DNA of 64,000 nucleotides from Orbilia blumenaviensis (taxonomy: Eukaryota > Ascomycota > Orbiliomycetes > Orbiliales > Orbiliaceae), in NCBI GenBank assembly GCA_036872755.1, contig JAVHNS010000014.1:310001-374000 (forward strand). The letters are read 5' to 3'. Position 1 is the stretch's first letter; every line of letters begins with the position of its first letter. Below the pieces are notes generated by a model. That model saw nothing but the letters and a program-made list of their open reading frames with translations. It was not told the origin of the DNA and did no database searches. Position numbers and translations under genes: made by a program. This document shows positions 10,412 through 23,878 of the stretch, piece by piece.

Positions 10412-13089
10412 ACCGGTGAAAGCTAGTTCCGAAGTTCCGGCCCCAGAATTCTTCAGGCGATATAGCTATTAATTAGAAATTAGATGCATAACCATATTAT
10501 TATGCGAAAATTGTCGAATCAATGCTTCTTAAGAGTCCGACCGTTGCTCTCTGGATACCTCAGGGGCGTATCCATGTCCAGGATTAAGGCATTCTATCTC
10601 CCTCACTTACTTGGCTTTATTTCTGAAGCTCTCATTAGCTGTATAGATCGTTATGAAACTCCCTCGATAAAGATAGACATTATACCACTCCTTGATCCTA
10701 ATGTACAGTGCGTCGCCCTAAGAGAATAAGAATTAGGTTATCAATACATATGCATTCAACGACTAGTTCAGGCCATTTTCTCGAACGCTCTCGCTCTAGC
10801 ATGTCTTGTGTCTTGCTCTCTGTATACCAAAATGCCAAATACCACCACTCCGAGCCCACAACATGAAAGTACAGAGCCATTATATGTTGCCGTCGAACCA
10901 AAGGAGATACGTGTGCACATTCGCACCCGAAGGCTTTGGGAATCAGCCACACGTGCACACTGCAGATTGAACGACGCCAACTCACCCGAACCCGTCCCTC
11001 CAGAAGGGTTTTGTATCACATTCGTATACATATATGCGTATTCGGACGCAATACACGTTTCATTTTACCGTAGCACTTAATTTATACCCTCGTTGCAAAA
11101 GAAGACTTTATACCATGGTATATATTAGGATCTGAATGCAAATTCGGGGCCCGCACAATTTACAAACCCTCTTACCATTACCACTCGTCGATGATCAAAC
11201 CCGGGTGAGCGTAGACACAACATGTGCAATATTATAGTTTTTATACCGCATTCTATTCGGGATAAAAGAAAAAAGGGCGAATGTAACAGAAACGCCGTCA
11301 ATACTCATTCAGGACGGCGATATTTTCGCAGTTAACGGAGCTAGTGTTCTAGCGGAATTAATATCACCAGCTTTTGATGCAAACCAAACGTTGACAAACT
11401 ACAGGGCATATACTCGTATCCATAATCGGAGGGTCGGTAATGAGATAATTAAGTATATCGCAGTTGAGAAATTCTTTCGTTTTTTCCACCGTACTTGCGA
11501 ATTGACAAGTACATACCTATGTGAGTAGTATATTAATATGTTGTATCGGTCAGACGTCAGAACTGGCTTGAGGCTTGAGGCTTTCATCGGCAACACGGTT
11601 TGACGGCCTTTTGAGCATGAATAACGTTGGAAAGACGTGGATGGCCACGCGGGTGCAGGTTCCACACGTACCATGGCAAACGAAGCTGAAACAATCGGGA
11701 GGACGGACATTACCAAACCGACATATCGATGGCATGATTCATGGCTACTATTTACCACCACTACATTATCGTTAAGATTAGATCGTTTTAGGCTCAACGT
11801 AATTATGTGACCACAGCCTTCTCCACAATCGTTAGTCAGCGGTATGCATGTATGGTCAACTGGTGAAGCCGAAAGCTGTGAATTCGGGCAAATAATCCCT
11901 CCGCAAGGTTTTATTTCGTTAGCTGCCCAATGAGCCCAGGCCACAGTCTCGGCCGATTAGTGACTAAGCATAAGCTTAATTGGGCTCTTAGCGGCTCGAA
12001 CGGTGAATTAGCGAGTCAGTATTGTTCGACTCTCGATCAAACGTTCCACAGTAAATTTTGTATTTGATTTGCGGATTAATTGGCAGAATAGCTTGCCCTT
12101 GGGATCAATATTGCAAGACTCGTCGTCCGTAGCCAGGAAATCAAGTATCCCAGCCCAATGAAGATATCGGGTCATTTGATATCATGATGCAACGGAACAC
12201 TTCTAGGTTGTTAAGTCCATCGCTGACAGCTAAACGTTATCCTTACAACGTAGTTAGGGTTTCTCCGACGCACAGGCCAAAATTGGGTTTTTTACACGAT
12301 CGGATGTGAAGAGTCATGATGCAACTGGGCCGCTGGATCGGTATGATTGGTACGGAAAGCTAGCCTATGTAGGGCTGCCAAGGACGCTAGTTACCACCCC
12401 GCCCACAAAATTGGACCCGATTCGCCTGGTGCCAGGGGACCTAGCACCCTTTCAAGCAAAAGTTTGCATTGATTTGATAATCGGTGGGTCAAGAAGTCCG
12501 ATGGCCGACACCAGGCCAGGAGGTTTTCCTGCATGTTCGTTTGAGCACGCATCCAGAGGGCCCACAAGACCCAGAAAACTTTTTGATTTTTTGATATTTT
12601 CTTCTGGCAGAATAGTGGAAGAAACATTGTAGTCTTTGCGAAGGAGGGAAGATCGTTCCCTCATGTCCTTCAAACCTCACCTTTGGCCGAAAAGTTAAAA
12701 GTAACGACGTCGGTTCCCCAGTTCAACTTTATACACATCATGTATATGTCCTAGGGCTTCAAATATATATACAACGGCCTCACCCGTTCACCGCTCTTTT
12801 TCTCAAATCCTGTCTCAGGCTTCTCTTTGTGTAAAGATACCACCAGTGCATTGCAGTACATAAAGGCTCCAGTTCTGTGGCCACTTACTTTAGTTCCTCT
12901 GTTAGTGCCGCTGCATACAGCCAGAGCTATTCGGTAACAAGCCACGGCCTGTCACCCCAGCGATCCAGCGGCCAGTGACCAGGGCCCAGCCCAGAATAAA
13001 TACTGGCAGTGTCCTCTCCTCGATCGATATCATAATTCTCAGTTACACTCCCACAGATCTTCTATCGCTACCTCAAGTTCGGGTCCCAA
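10412..13089. other. Gene-free stretch of 2.7 kb
   Basis: Only short overlapping ORFs occur here. The longest is a minus-strand frame at 11399-11944 that lacks any recognisable domain and is rich in residues typical of chance translation. I see no RNA gene or repeat array. The right end is the upstream region of the MFS gene. Confidence 0.5.
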
Positions 13090-15417
13090 ATGGTCGCACA
13101 TTCGACTGACGACGAGACTGTCGCGCCAAGCGTCAACGCGCCCGAGATGGATAGCAAGGAAAAAGTCGCCCCAGGTGTCGAGCAGACGGCTGATGACCCG
13201 GTGGAATTGGCAAAAATCATGTCGCGTGGAGGAAATCCCCCGGAAGAGGAAATCGTCTACCCCACTGGTCCGAAGGTTCTCTTGATCATTTGCGGTTTGA
13301 TGTTGGCTGTGTTTTTGGTCGCCCTCGATCAAACAATTATCGCGTATGTATTCGACACTTCAAAATCCAACTGGCAACTACCTAGGCAGTTACTCAGTCG
13401 GGATCGGCTAGAGGGCACATGGAAGGCGTTCCGGTGCCAATCCCTGGATACGTGGTGGATCACATGGCCACACGCTATTCAACGACACCACGATGTTGGC
13501 GAGGAATGTACAAGAGTCGGCTAACCACTTGGCGATTGCTTGTGATGTTTTAGAACGGCCATTCCCAAGATCACGGATCGATTCAAGTCTATTGATGATA
13601 TTGGCTGGTACGGCAGTGCCTACTTTTTGACTTCCACCGCATTGCAGCCTACGTAAGTTTTGTCAGCATTTCTCTCATCTTGTTCCTTCCTGGTGGGTTA
13701 CAGGAGTATGGTGAATTGAATACTAAACTCTAACCTTTTTGGAGTACAGATTCGGTCGTATCTATAAAATCTTCAGCATCAAAGGCACATTCCTAGCAGC
13801 CATCTTCCTCTTTGAAGTTGGTTCCTTGGTTTGTGCTGTTGCACCAAACAGCACCTCCCTAATTATTGGACGTGCAATTGCCGGTAGGTCGACTATCTCC
13901 AGGTTTTTAGAGCTATGCCGTTCGAATAGGTCCAGGCTGCCCATTTTGAGAATCTGGCACTTTCGGCGTATACGGATTTAACAAAGTGCTAATCCGATTA
14001 TCCCGATCTAGGTCTCGGTGTTGGCGGTATCTTTTCCGGTGGTATCGTTATTCTCGCCTATGTATTACCCCTTCAAAAGAGGCCATTGGCCTTCGCCTCC
14101 ATCGCCTCCATGTGGGGTATTGCGAGTATTGTCGGTCCATTGCTCGGTGGTATGTTGACTCCTGTAACTCCTTTTTTTCTCTCTATATCTTCAAGGTTTG
14201 TTGAGATGGTTGACTGTTGAGTTGATGTCTAGGTGCGTTCACTGACCATGTCTCTTGGAGATGGTGCTTCTACATCAACCTTCCCCTGGGCGCTATTTCA
14301 GTTGCGGTTGTCCTACTGGTCCTCAAGATTCCGCGCGAGGCCAATCCCGAAGGGTTGACTGTTCTAGAACGTGTTCGCCAGCTTGACTTGATTGGTGCAG
14401 CCATTTTAATACCCGCCGTCGTTTCCCTCCTTCTGGCTCTCCAATGGGGGGGTGTGACGTACCCTTGGAACAACGCCAAAATAATTGGTCTTTTCGTGTG
14501 CTTTGGTGGCTTAATCATAATTTTCATCTTTTCCCAATGGAAACTCGGTGAAGCCGCGACACTTCCTCCCAGGATCTTGAAACAGCGTTCAGTTCTTGCG
14601 AGTTTGATCTTCGCGTGCTTCTTCGGGGCCGCTTTCTTCGTGGATGTTTACTATCTTCCCATTTACTTCCAATCAGTCAAGGGATCCAGCGCTACCAAAT
14701 CCGGCATCCAAGTTCTCCCCATTCTTCTCAGTTGCGTACTGAGTAGCATGGTTTCAGGCGGACTAATTACAGCTCTCGGATATTATACGCCATTCCTAAT
14801 TGGTGGCATGGTTCTATATGCTGTCGGCGCCGGTCTTATCACAACTTTCGACGTCGATACCAACTCCGCACACTGGATCGGATACCAGGTTCTTGCAGGT
14901 CTCGGTGTGGGTGTGGGTTTCCAGGTGCCGATTCTCGCCGTCCAGACCGTTCTGCACATCGATGATATCCCGGTTGGAACGGCTATCATTACTTTCTTCG
15001 TAAGTTCCTCCCCTTACCATCGATCGATAAAGTAGTCTACTGACATTGTATGCACTATAGCAATCGTTAGGTGGCGCTCTTTTCATCTCAGTCGGTCAAA
15101 ATATTTTCTCAAACGGGCTCAAAGAAGGTCTTGGGCGCTTTATCCCTGAGGTTCCATCCAGCGTCTTTCTCTTTTCCGGGGCTACCGAGGTCAAGGATGT
15201 TCTCGCTGGGCTTGGGTTGCAGGATAGGCTTCCCGATGTGCGAAAGGCGTATATGGTCGGCTTAAAGGATACATATAGGCTCGACGTGGCGCTTGCATGC
15301 TGCGCGTTTGTCGCTGCATGCTTCCTTGAATGGAAGAATATCAAGGCCGAGAAGGATAAGAAGGAAGCGGAGGCAAAGGAGAGAGGTATCCACTTGGAAC
15401 CAGCGATCGCTGTGTAG
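13090..15417 (+). CDS. MFS drug:proton antiporter, DHA2 (14-TM) type
   Basis: Six exons join in phase: 13090-13343, 13554-13652, 13750-13883, 14012-14149, 14233-14999 and 15061-15417, giving 582 residues. Introns are 210, 97, 128, 83 and 61 nt. The hydrophilic N-tail (about 60 residues) is followed by the first membrane span, with the family signature [17 protein letters not shown] and then the [18 protein letters not shown] block. Further hallmarks are [16 protein letters not shown] and the [16 protein letters not shown] block typical of fungal 14-span exporters such as TOXA and GliA. The cytoplasmic tail is Lys/Glu-rich. It should export small organic molecules across the plasma or vacuolar membrane by proton antiport; the substrate cannot be read. 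No biosynthetic gene is adjacent, so this may be a general resistance pump. No motif is broken. Confidence 0.93.
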
Positions 15418-16427
15418 GTGCAGAATTTCTTCTCTCGTTTCATAATGTCAATGCTGCAAAAGTCGCCTGATATCAATGTTTGTACATTCTCTTTGGGATA
15501 AAAAGATAATAGACTAGGGGTTCATCCCGGGCAACCATGTTTATGCTAGTACTTAAGTAATCAGGTTATGTTTAACCCGCCGTACTCACGATGACGTACG
15601 AGACTAGTGTTGGTCTGTACGATTAGAGCGGCATATCATGCAATTCTTATCGATTCGAATGGGCCCTAAGCGTAATGGATGCCTACGTTCGTCTCCCGTA
15701 CCTTTATTTGAGCCCAAGAACCGCAGAAATATCTGCAGTTGCGCCAGTGTGCGGTCCAGTTTGGGACTAGAGGTTCCATCGCCAGGTCATCACTGCATCT
15801 CTAATCGGGGTCGGGACTGCAGGCATTGCAGGCCGCACGTTTCAAGTCATTTCCAATCGGGATGGCCTAGACCCGATCGCCCACATTTTTGGTCACGCAT
15901 GCAGATAGAATTGGTTAAGCTTATCCTCCTTTGTTTATTGGTGATATTGAAAAATATTTCCGGTTGATATATATGGCATGCAGAGTACTTTTCCGATCAC
16001 CACAATCGACCGCAGAGGCCCATGTTTTACCCCCATCTCAACCATGTGCCCTTGCGTACCTGATACCTTTGGGGTATATCGTAATTGGTTTAAACCGCGT
16101 CGTTTAAAATTTCCCAGCCCGCCGCTTTTCTGTGGGATGATTCCACAAGGAGGAGAAAGAGGGCCCGGCTGGAGGTACACAGTGGTGGCGTATACACTCG
16201 TCCTGAGAAGGTACAAAACATTGTTATCATACAACAGTTCCGTAGGAACTCGGAAGTACTGAAGAATTTTACTTACTTTTTTCTCCCTCCATCGACGAAA
16301 CTAATGATTACCGATTGACCAATTGACCGTCACGTTTTCCACCAACCGGAACCGGGTGAGCGAGCCGGAAGGTCCTTCCCGAGAACTTGCCCGTGCCCGC
16401 CCCCTCGGTAGGCCCGGACGTTGTTGC

Positions 16428-16454
16428 GCCATGTGGGAACTTTCCCCACATGGC
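16428..16454. repeat. Perfect 10-bp inverted repeat with 7-nt loop
   Basis: The arms GCCATGTGGG (16428-16437) and CCCACATGGC (16445-16454) are exact reverse complements around AACTTTC. It could form a hairpin or serve as a palindromic protein-binding site. It is far from either flanking gene start. Confidence 0.6.
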
Positions 16455-17516
16455 AATTTTCCAAGATGCACTTAACCCCGGTGCGCTAACAAATTTCTTT
16501 CCAAGGTAGCAGGGCTTGGATCAATATTAAGCACGTTGATATACCACTGCCTAAAATTTAAAAGCCCCGGATATCAATTGCCGAACCATCGAGTGCGATT
16601 AGAATGGCAAACTATATTTATATTTTGCTATGCAATAGCAATACTGTTGTTATTTCCCAATTCTCAAATCGCATTAACGGATGGATATTTTGCATTTACC
16701 CACGAGACAAACGTTTCAACCTTAAAGTAACTCCCCAGGAATCCCAATTTAGCGATTGTAGTAGTTCGTTGCTGTCGTCTCGGGAAACTGACACAGGGAT
16801 ATCCCTTGGATCCGATGTCTTTATCCAGCGATTTTGCATTTTGTTGTTGGATTTTGGCCAAGACCACCTTAACCCTGCCAAAGTGCAACGCATTAGCAAT
16901 AGTTTATCTCCAAACTTATGTTTTCAGCAATTTTATATATATAGAAGAGTTACGGCCGTATCTCTTTCTCCGAGGGATAAAGGCTTGAGCATAGACGAAT
17001 TATGGAATGGCGTCATTAGCGGCTTGGACTATAGTTCATGCAAGAACCAAGACAGCCACGGGGCTTCCTGGCTCTGTAAACCTTTTGGGGGTAGCCTCAG
17101 CAGAACCGAAGGATGTGCACGCATAAAGGACATCCTTTAAGCTGCAGGGGAAAACGCAGGAGGCGAGGCAGTGGCATTAGCATTATAATCGAGTTTGGTA
17201 ACCCGTAGGTAAGAAATACCATTAGTACAGGTAAGTATAGGCTTAGTCGGCAATTGGTAATAGCATAGGCGCTATTTAACGGAAAAAGGAAAGGGAACCC
17301 TGTGTTCGGATATCTTCTATGTATTATAGTAGTTATGTGAATTTACAAAATGAAATCGTTAACAGGCTAGCTAAATTAGACCCATCCAGTGTGATGTATG
17401 TACGGCGTCAAGCGAGATATGCAACGGCAGAAGGAAATTGAGGAATAAAATGTTCGAAAGGTAAAAGGAAAAATACCGTGTATTGCGTTGGCGCGCCTGG
17501 GTGAATATGGACAGCG

Positions 17517-17546
<30 letters not shown>
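17517..17546 (+). repeat. Poly(A) tract, 30 nt
   Basis: An uninterrupted run of 30 A. About 60 nt downstream there is a second, shorter A run (near 17607-17617). It may be a plain microsatellite or the fossil tail of a retroposed sequence; I see no target-site duplication. Confidence 0.85.
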
Positions 17547-17548
<2 letters not shown>

Positions 17549-18095
17549 ATTGTAGCAGAGCTTAGAAGATTCGAAGAAGATAAAAAACTTTGTTATTTTG
17601 TTGTAAAAAAAAAAAAACTCCACAAAAGCCCTCCCTCATCTAGATTATTCCCGAATTATACAAAATGAACAATAAATATATGCCACCTTTTTCCCATTTA
17701 ACAAAAGCCTATAGATAAACCGAGAAAGCCCTGAATAACGCATATCGTGAAAGATAGGAAAATATGATCGATATCGATAAGGTGCAGAAAGAGTCGTGAG
17801 GTCGTAATTCGTTATCATTGGTGTATTTGCGATGCTTTTTCAGCCTCCGTTTCTTTTAGTGGGAGGAAAGACTCCGGAATCATACGGCTGTGGCTTTACG
17901 TACGCCGGAAAACTTTCAGGGGAAACCAGGTTGAAATGGTCTCCTGGGATTGACGCACAACGTTTACCTAACAAAGATAATTCTAGAAGTCCACATGGTT
18001 TCGTATTCGGCGCGGCCCCGGGGGGTTCGTGGACGTTCTGCTGTTTCTAAGTTATTTGTCCGGACGGCGACTGAAATTTTTCGGGGATAATAAAG

Positions 18096-20360
18096 TTAGC
18101 ACCAAGGATTACAGGCTAGAGTTAACCACAATTTGATTCGTAATGTACCTTGAATTCTCTCCCCAATCAGCATTAACATTCGGAAAGCTTCATTATCCAG
18201 TTTAATATCAGTGTAGCTTTGGGCGTCAGCAAGATTTTCTTTCCGGAGAAGAGCCCCTAGGGGCATTTCAAGTTTCTTGTGGTAGTACTCGAAGGCATCA
18301 ACTAGATGGTTGCCTGACCAGGACCATAAGTTGCGATGGTGGTCCCAGTGGGCGAGAATTTTGTCACGGTAAAACTAGTAGCATTAAAAATTAGCAGTGT
18401 AGCGAATGAGGAAGCATTTGGAAACTGGGGCGTACAGTGGATCCAAGATATTCAACATATGCCTGTTGCTTCTTCAGAACAAACTCGACAGTGTTGAGGA
18501 TGATGTAAACGGTGATCCATAGTTCCAACCAGTCCGTTTTTTTCTTCGCCTTGAATTTAGTCCAAATTGTTTTCAGCAAGTGGGCAGCACTTGACACCAT
18601 CCCCTTGATGATCAAGTTATCTAGCTGGTTGTCCAGTTGCGGCGGGATAGGAACATATCCAAATAGGAACGATGACGCATCGTCGATTATGTTCGGCGGC
18701 ATACCAAGTAGCTCATCGCCGCATAAGGAACGTTCAGACGCATTCAAGTGCGCTCCTACCCATATGTCTAGGGCGCAATGTATAATACCATTCGGCCTTA
18801 GCTTCTATAATCCAAATCAGTATGTCTAGGCGTTTCAAGGAAGGTATATGGCTGATTAGATTGAGATAAAGCAACATACCGAGAGATGATTAGCCAGGTC
18901 CATGATGCTAATAGTCACAGGAGAGGTGCCTTGTGACATCATATCGATCATGAAGGCGTTACGGTAGCATGTCATTCTCGTAAGTAGAGTTTTGTACATT
19001 TCATCCGAGGAGCTAGCGATAAACGGCTGCACCTCGATAAATGCATCTGGCTGCCTGCCTCCGGGACTCTTTTTGAGGTTATCTCCGGGCTGCGGCACAA
19101 ATTTTCTGCAGGCAACAACGAGAGGCTCACAAAACTTGGAGACATTGAGTGGGACACAGTGGAATTTCAATTCTACAATCTCATCTGAGGCCCATACTTT
19201 TGTGCGCTCTGAGACTGGTACAATGTGTATTGGAGTGTCTTAAATCCTCGGTTAGCAAGTCTGTGCATTCAGCCGCAGTGGGGTATGTTCATTAAGTTTT
19301 CTTACTTGAACGAAAGAAAGAGCAGTCCTCAAGGTCCAGTCTAAAGCATAGATGTGGGGAGCCTCTACAAGGTGGGCAAATTCCTGTGTGGCTAGCATGG
19401 CACTATACTCACAAAGCATGTCAATTAGAAAATACGATGTACATTTAATTCTCCAACCTTATTTTAACGTCAAAGTTTAATGGGATAACGGACTTAGCTC
19501 ACCTTCTTGTTCAACATTCGGCATCTGAAGCACCCACCTCCAAACTGTCTCACCAGGGCCTTGGATCTTTTCTCCTCTTCCGTCAATTCTTTGAGCGCAC
19601 CATGTCCACCTTTTTTTGCCATTTCAGGTGGAACGATATTAAACTTTACTTCCCCGCTTGGAGTCGAAGTCGGTGTCGATTTAGGCTGCCTTTTCACTCT
19701 TTTTTCAGCAGGCTCGACGTCGTCAAGATCGTCGATCTTATGCTTCCTCGAGTTCGATTTCGGCGGGTTCGGCTTTGAAACAAGTTTTATCTGGTATCCT
19801 TTAAACTTTGACGAGTTTTTGTTATTTTTATATCCGGCCTGCGGTCGTTCCACCACCGCAGGTTGTGGACTAACCAACTGAGAGTGTACCCCATGCTGGT
19901 GATGGTGAAGAAGCTGATGGTGATATTGATATTGAGCCTGCATATTGCATTGCTCAACGAAGTCTTCGGGGACCAATGTGTTGCTGCTGTTGCTGTCTAA
20001 GGTTAACTCCGTTGCCAAGCTGCGGCCTCCTCTCAGACTTGAGGAAGGCCTCGGAATTGGATGTGGAGGAGAAAACGACAACGGTGAACATGTCCTCCCA
20101 AAGAAATTCACGAAGCCTAGGCCGTCTGTATCCCATTGCGAAAATTCTACACTGCTGTCGAAGTTGCAATTGCTGTTGTATAAGTTTTGATGAAAATGCG
20201 GATCCGGCCCCGCGGTGTAGTCAAGGAGGATGTCATCTGGATGAGGACTCATTGAACGGCGGCGAGGATTCGGAGAAACACCACTTGGAACACTTAGAAG
20301 ATAGTCGGCAGTCTGCTGAGGACCCCAAAGATGAGGAGGACAACGATTGAGCTCCTCCAT
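18096..20360 (-). CDS. Zn(II)2Cys6 transcription factor with internal DNA-binding domain
   Basis: Five exons join in phase: 20360-19503, 19402-19306, 19238-18880, 18804-18436 and 18374-18096, giving 653 residues. The zinc cluster is split by intron 1: GGCFRCRMLNKK in exon 1, then CHASHTGICPPC and six residues to the last Cys in exon 2. Spacing is C-x2-C-x6-C-x7-C-x2-C-x6-C (Cys277 to Cys305), the canonical binuclear cluster. It lies in mid-protein behind a 275-residue low-complexity N-terminus with Gln/His-rich and Ser/Pro-rich stretches and a basic region KRVKRQPKS that may be a nuclear signal. The C-terminal 340 residues are helical and end in a Trp-rich block (HWDHHRNLWSWSGNH). Introns carry clear CTAAC or CTAAT branch sites. 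It is a nuclear sequence-specific regulator; its targets are unknown. Confidence 0.88.
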
Positions 20361-21331
20361 CGCTTAGTTAAAACGTTCGCGTTCAAACACTGCTCGACTC
20401 CGTGGGAGGCCGGAGGGTTCGTTCTTTGTCTTAGAATCCTCGATTCCCGCCAACCAGTCCAATCTTTTACGGCGGACGTGTTGGGCTGTTGTGTTTGGTT
20501 AAAGGGGCACAGAGTGAAAAGTAAAGGAAGGTAGGGAAGGCCCTGGATAAAATATAGTATCCAAAGCAGCTAACTAGGCTTGAGTGTATGCAGCAGAGAT
20601 ATAGAGATGCAGAAGAGGAATAAAGTTCAGTGGGATGGTCTGCTGTCTTAGAAATTAATGGCGGCGGGCTTGGACAAATTTAACACTTCCCGCTCCAATA
20701 TTTTGAATTCGTTTTTCGTCTGGCCTTCGCTTGTATCCGGGGGGGCAAGCTGTACTCCAAAAACGAGGATGCTGCATAATCTGCCCTGAGCTGATGCATT
20801 TGGCAAAAAGGAAACACTGGCTTCATGACCCCACGCAGGATCTCGAACCGAGCCGGTGGGTACGTACTTTACCCTATTCGGGCGCTACCGTGGTCTGGGG
20901 CACGGTGGCTTGGCGTGGAGACGGGCAGCATCTTGTTCACCGGGCTGCATAAGGAGAATTCCAAGAATGATATCGACTATGCTATACCTTGTCGAGATTG
21001 CCGCTGCAATAGCTGCCGTCCGTAGCTTTTCCAAGGTTACTCAATATGTTAGTGCTAGGGAATTTCCTCCTGGAGCAGGTCAAAAGTGAGGCTGGCTACG
21101 TTGCCAATGTATATATAAAGGTCCCGCTATGAAATTCTCATTTTTTCCATACGCTATTGTCCATAGGCTTCGAGTATATACCTTCCTAACGGCCCGATCC
21201 TTTTTTCCTTTGTGCTTTTTTGTGCTTTTCCGTGTTTGAATTCTTTGCCTCTATCAGCTGAGACTGTCGTCATTCTCGAAACTTAAGACAAGGAAACACT
21301 ATTCTGAAATTATTCAACGTCTTTTCACGGA
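20361..21331. promoter_or_regulatory. Divergent intergenic region
   Basis: This is the shared upstream region of the Zn2Cys6 gene (minus) and the GNAT gene (plus). It holds only shadow ORFs. The last 150 bases before 21332 are pyrimidine-rich with repeated TTTTGTGCTTTT, a common look for a fungal core promoter. Confidence 0.5.
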
Positions 21332-22291
21332 ATGAAACTCCGCGAAGCTTCCCCACGTGATCTTCCTCAGATCATGGAAGTCCTCCTGGAGGGTCTTGTC
21401 GATGATCCAATGTTCGACTGGACTTGGCGGTATAGACATCAGTATCCGTGGGATAACTATTACTACTGGAGCCTTAGGATCAACTCAATGATCAACAATG
21501 CTGGTGTAGTTTTCCTGGTTGTTGAGCTTGACGAGGCCGACAAATTTAGAGACAAAGGAGATCCAATTGGCACCCTGGTCAGTTTTGTGGTTTGGAAGAG
21601 AACTGGTGAGGATGAGCACGCTAAACGGCGGAGGAGCCTGAAGGCTGGTATTCTAAACATGCTTGACCGTAAGTAAATCGGTTTTGTATCTCATTTTCTG
21701 AAAAACAAAAGTTTTCCCACATATGTTTCCTCTGCTTTCTAACTGTTGTACTATCTTACATGCTGGTTGGAAGGCTCTGTGCGAGGTAGATGAAAAGCTA
21801 AAAACAGAGAGGGATTCTAACTCTTTTGGCATGAAATTAAAGGCACAGTCAATACTCTACAGGACTACTCGATGACACAGCACTATCCCGAAGGAAGACG
21901 AGATGCCGATTATCGGAGATGGGCAGTTCTCAAGAAGGGTGTTAAGGCTGTTGATGCAACATATTTCACACACTATCAAAATTTCTGGGAGTTGGAACTC
22001 CTTGCAACCCATAGAAAATACCGTCGACATGGAGCTGCTACTATGCTCGTCGAGTGGGGGATAGGACTGGCCGACGAAGAGGGAGTGCCTTGTTGTGTCA
22101 TCTCAAGTCCAATGGGGAAGCCTGTTTACGAAAATAACGGGTTTGTTTTGGCTTCTGAGGAAAAATGGGTCTTCCAAGTCAAGGGGGAGGAGGAAAAAGT
22201 TGAATGCTTCGTTCTGATTCGGTCGTCAAAGAACGAGCGGGTCTTATCTGCAGAGACCGGCGATGGGTACATGATAGTCTCATCATTATAG
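21332..22291 (+). CDS. GNAT-family N-acetyltransferase
   Basis: Exons 21332-21668 and 21849-22291 join in phase 1 (the 180-nt intron starts GTAAGT) to give 259 residues. The N-terminus LREASPRDLPQIMEVLLEGL is the usual beta1-alpha1 opening of GNAT proteins. Exon 2 carries motif A: WELELLATHRKYRRHGAATM, where RRHGAA corresponds to the Q/R-x-x-G-x-G/A acetyl-CoA pyrophosphate loop. The late block VYENNGFVLASEE matches the 'Y-x-x-x-G-F' strand of motif B. The protein should transfer acetyl from acetyl-CoA to an amine; the substrate is not readable. No targeting signal is visible. Fungi carry many such single-domain paralogues. Confidence 0.88.
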
Positions 22292-23878
22292 GTTGCATAT
22301 TCCTTTCGGGCATTCCGGCGTTTTCAATCCTTTCCCTTTCATTCGACCTTTCGTTTAGCAACAAGCATAAGGATGGTTTTATATGCTTTACAAGTCGTTT
22401 CCAGCCTATAGGGTTCCCTTTCAGATGTTCATTTTTGTCCCCCCGCAGCAGTCGGTCGCATGACCGCCGCAATTTTACTCATATTCTGGATGATAAACGC
22501 CTTAACGATTTATGCATGTATGTACGTAATATCTAATTCTGGTACGGGCGGTGTAGTCCGATCATGGAAGCACCATTCCGGACTCCCCGCATTCGCCTTA
22601 CATGTCACAATAAAATAGTATCGCTTGCTTTTTCCCGCATCGGCGCATCCTGCATTAACTGCATGCGCATGCAGATGCTCATCGTATACGTATGATAAAG
22701 TAATTATTCTTACTCACAAATTCGACCTATGATACGAGATCAGATGCTGTCTGTTCAATTCAAAGCTTTCCTCATTGGTTATGGTGCCTTCGATTATGTA
22801 CCTCAGTTAAAGAAAATATAAAATATGAACCCTGGGCGTATTGCTCGGTGGGACAGCTAGCACGAATTCAACCTGGACCTGGCCGAGCCCGCTTCCTTCC
22901 CGAATTTAAAAATCGAGACGACCTTACCTCTTAAACGGAATCAATACCCAATTTGCAAGTTCCCCGAGCGGGAACCAGCCTGGTGGGACCTGGTGGCCAG
23001 ATAACAGAAAAAAAACCAATAATATTAGTGATATGCACGACATCCAGGCATCCTTCGCATGTATATGTCAGAATAGGCAAAGTGAAACGAGTAGGTGCTG
23101 CAGCTAGTTAGGGTATATGAGTTATCCCCTTCCTGCGTTTGGTGTCCTAATTTCTGTTTAGAAAGCTCAAAAGTCCAGATTTACTTTTCTCCTCGTACCA
23201 AGGATTGAAGCCGTCCGTACTTTTAGCTACGTATGCACTACTAAGAATCGTAAAAACGTGTATATGCAACCCGGCCTGACAAGGCCGACATTCGACATTC
23301 TATGTGACATATTACAACACCATCAACACATATTGTGCCCATGGCACCGAGTGGGCCTCATGGCCAGACATGACGATCACGAGCCACAAAGGACTAAACT
23401 GAGCATGAAGGCTATAGTATGACGAATTAAGCTATAAATATTCAAAGTAATAATCTAATACAAGTGGGAGCATTGCGGGTATGATTAAAAGGGAATAAGG
23501 CATAACGCTATAAGTTTGTTGTATATATGTATGTATGGGTGTGTGTATGGATGTATGTACGGCGGTAGAAAGGGAAATTCGTTTCGGATCGGAAGTATAT
23601 CTAAGAATCTAGAACGAGGACGCTAGAAGTTTCGGACCACTAGGGGGATTAAGAAAAGATGAAAAGGCTAAAACAAGAACTTTTGATTGGTGGAACGGGG
23701 CTCCGGGATTATAAGGCGTAAAAGAAGAATATACAATGCCACCACATGGGCAAAGGCTGTTATATGGGGTTCCACATCCGGGAACCATTCGTGTCAGTTA
23801 ACTTGATGCGTTGCTGACATAGCTGGAAAGGCCCAAAAGACGCGGACGAGCGGCGCATCCGATAAGGAAGGATTTGCC
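22292..23878. other. Gene-free stretch of 1.6 kb
   Basis: I see no gene here, only short ORFs on both strands. It contains a TG/TATG-rich low-complexity piece near 23520-23560. It is the 3' side of both flanking genes, which converge. Confidence 0.5.

Larger units (their letters stand above)
15418..18095. other. Gene-free stretch with a long poly(A) tract
   Basis: This is the tail-to-tail interval between the MFS gene and the Zn2Cys6 gene. ORFs at 15638-15967 and 16604-17140 lack domains and neighbouring exons. The interval holds a 10-bp perfect hairpin (16428-16454) and a 30-nt poly(A) run (17517-17546). Confidence 0.5.

Noticed and set aside
11399..11944. 181-codon ORF on the minus strand
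   Set aside because: No recognisable domain, unusual composition, and no supporting exons or neighbours.
16604..17140. 178-codon ORF on the plus strand
   Set aside because: No domain, overlaps open frames on the other strand, and the start region is AT-rich intergenic-like sequence.
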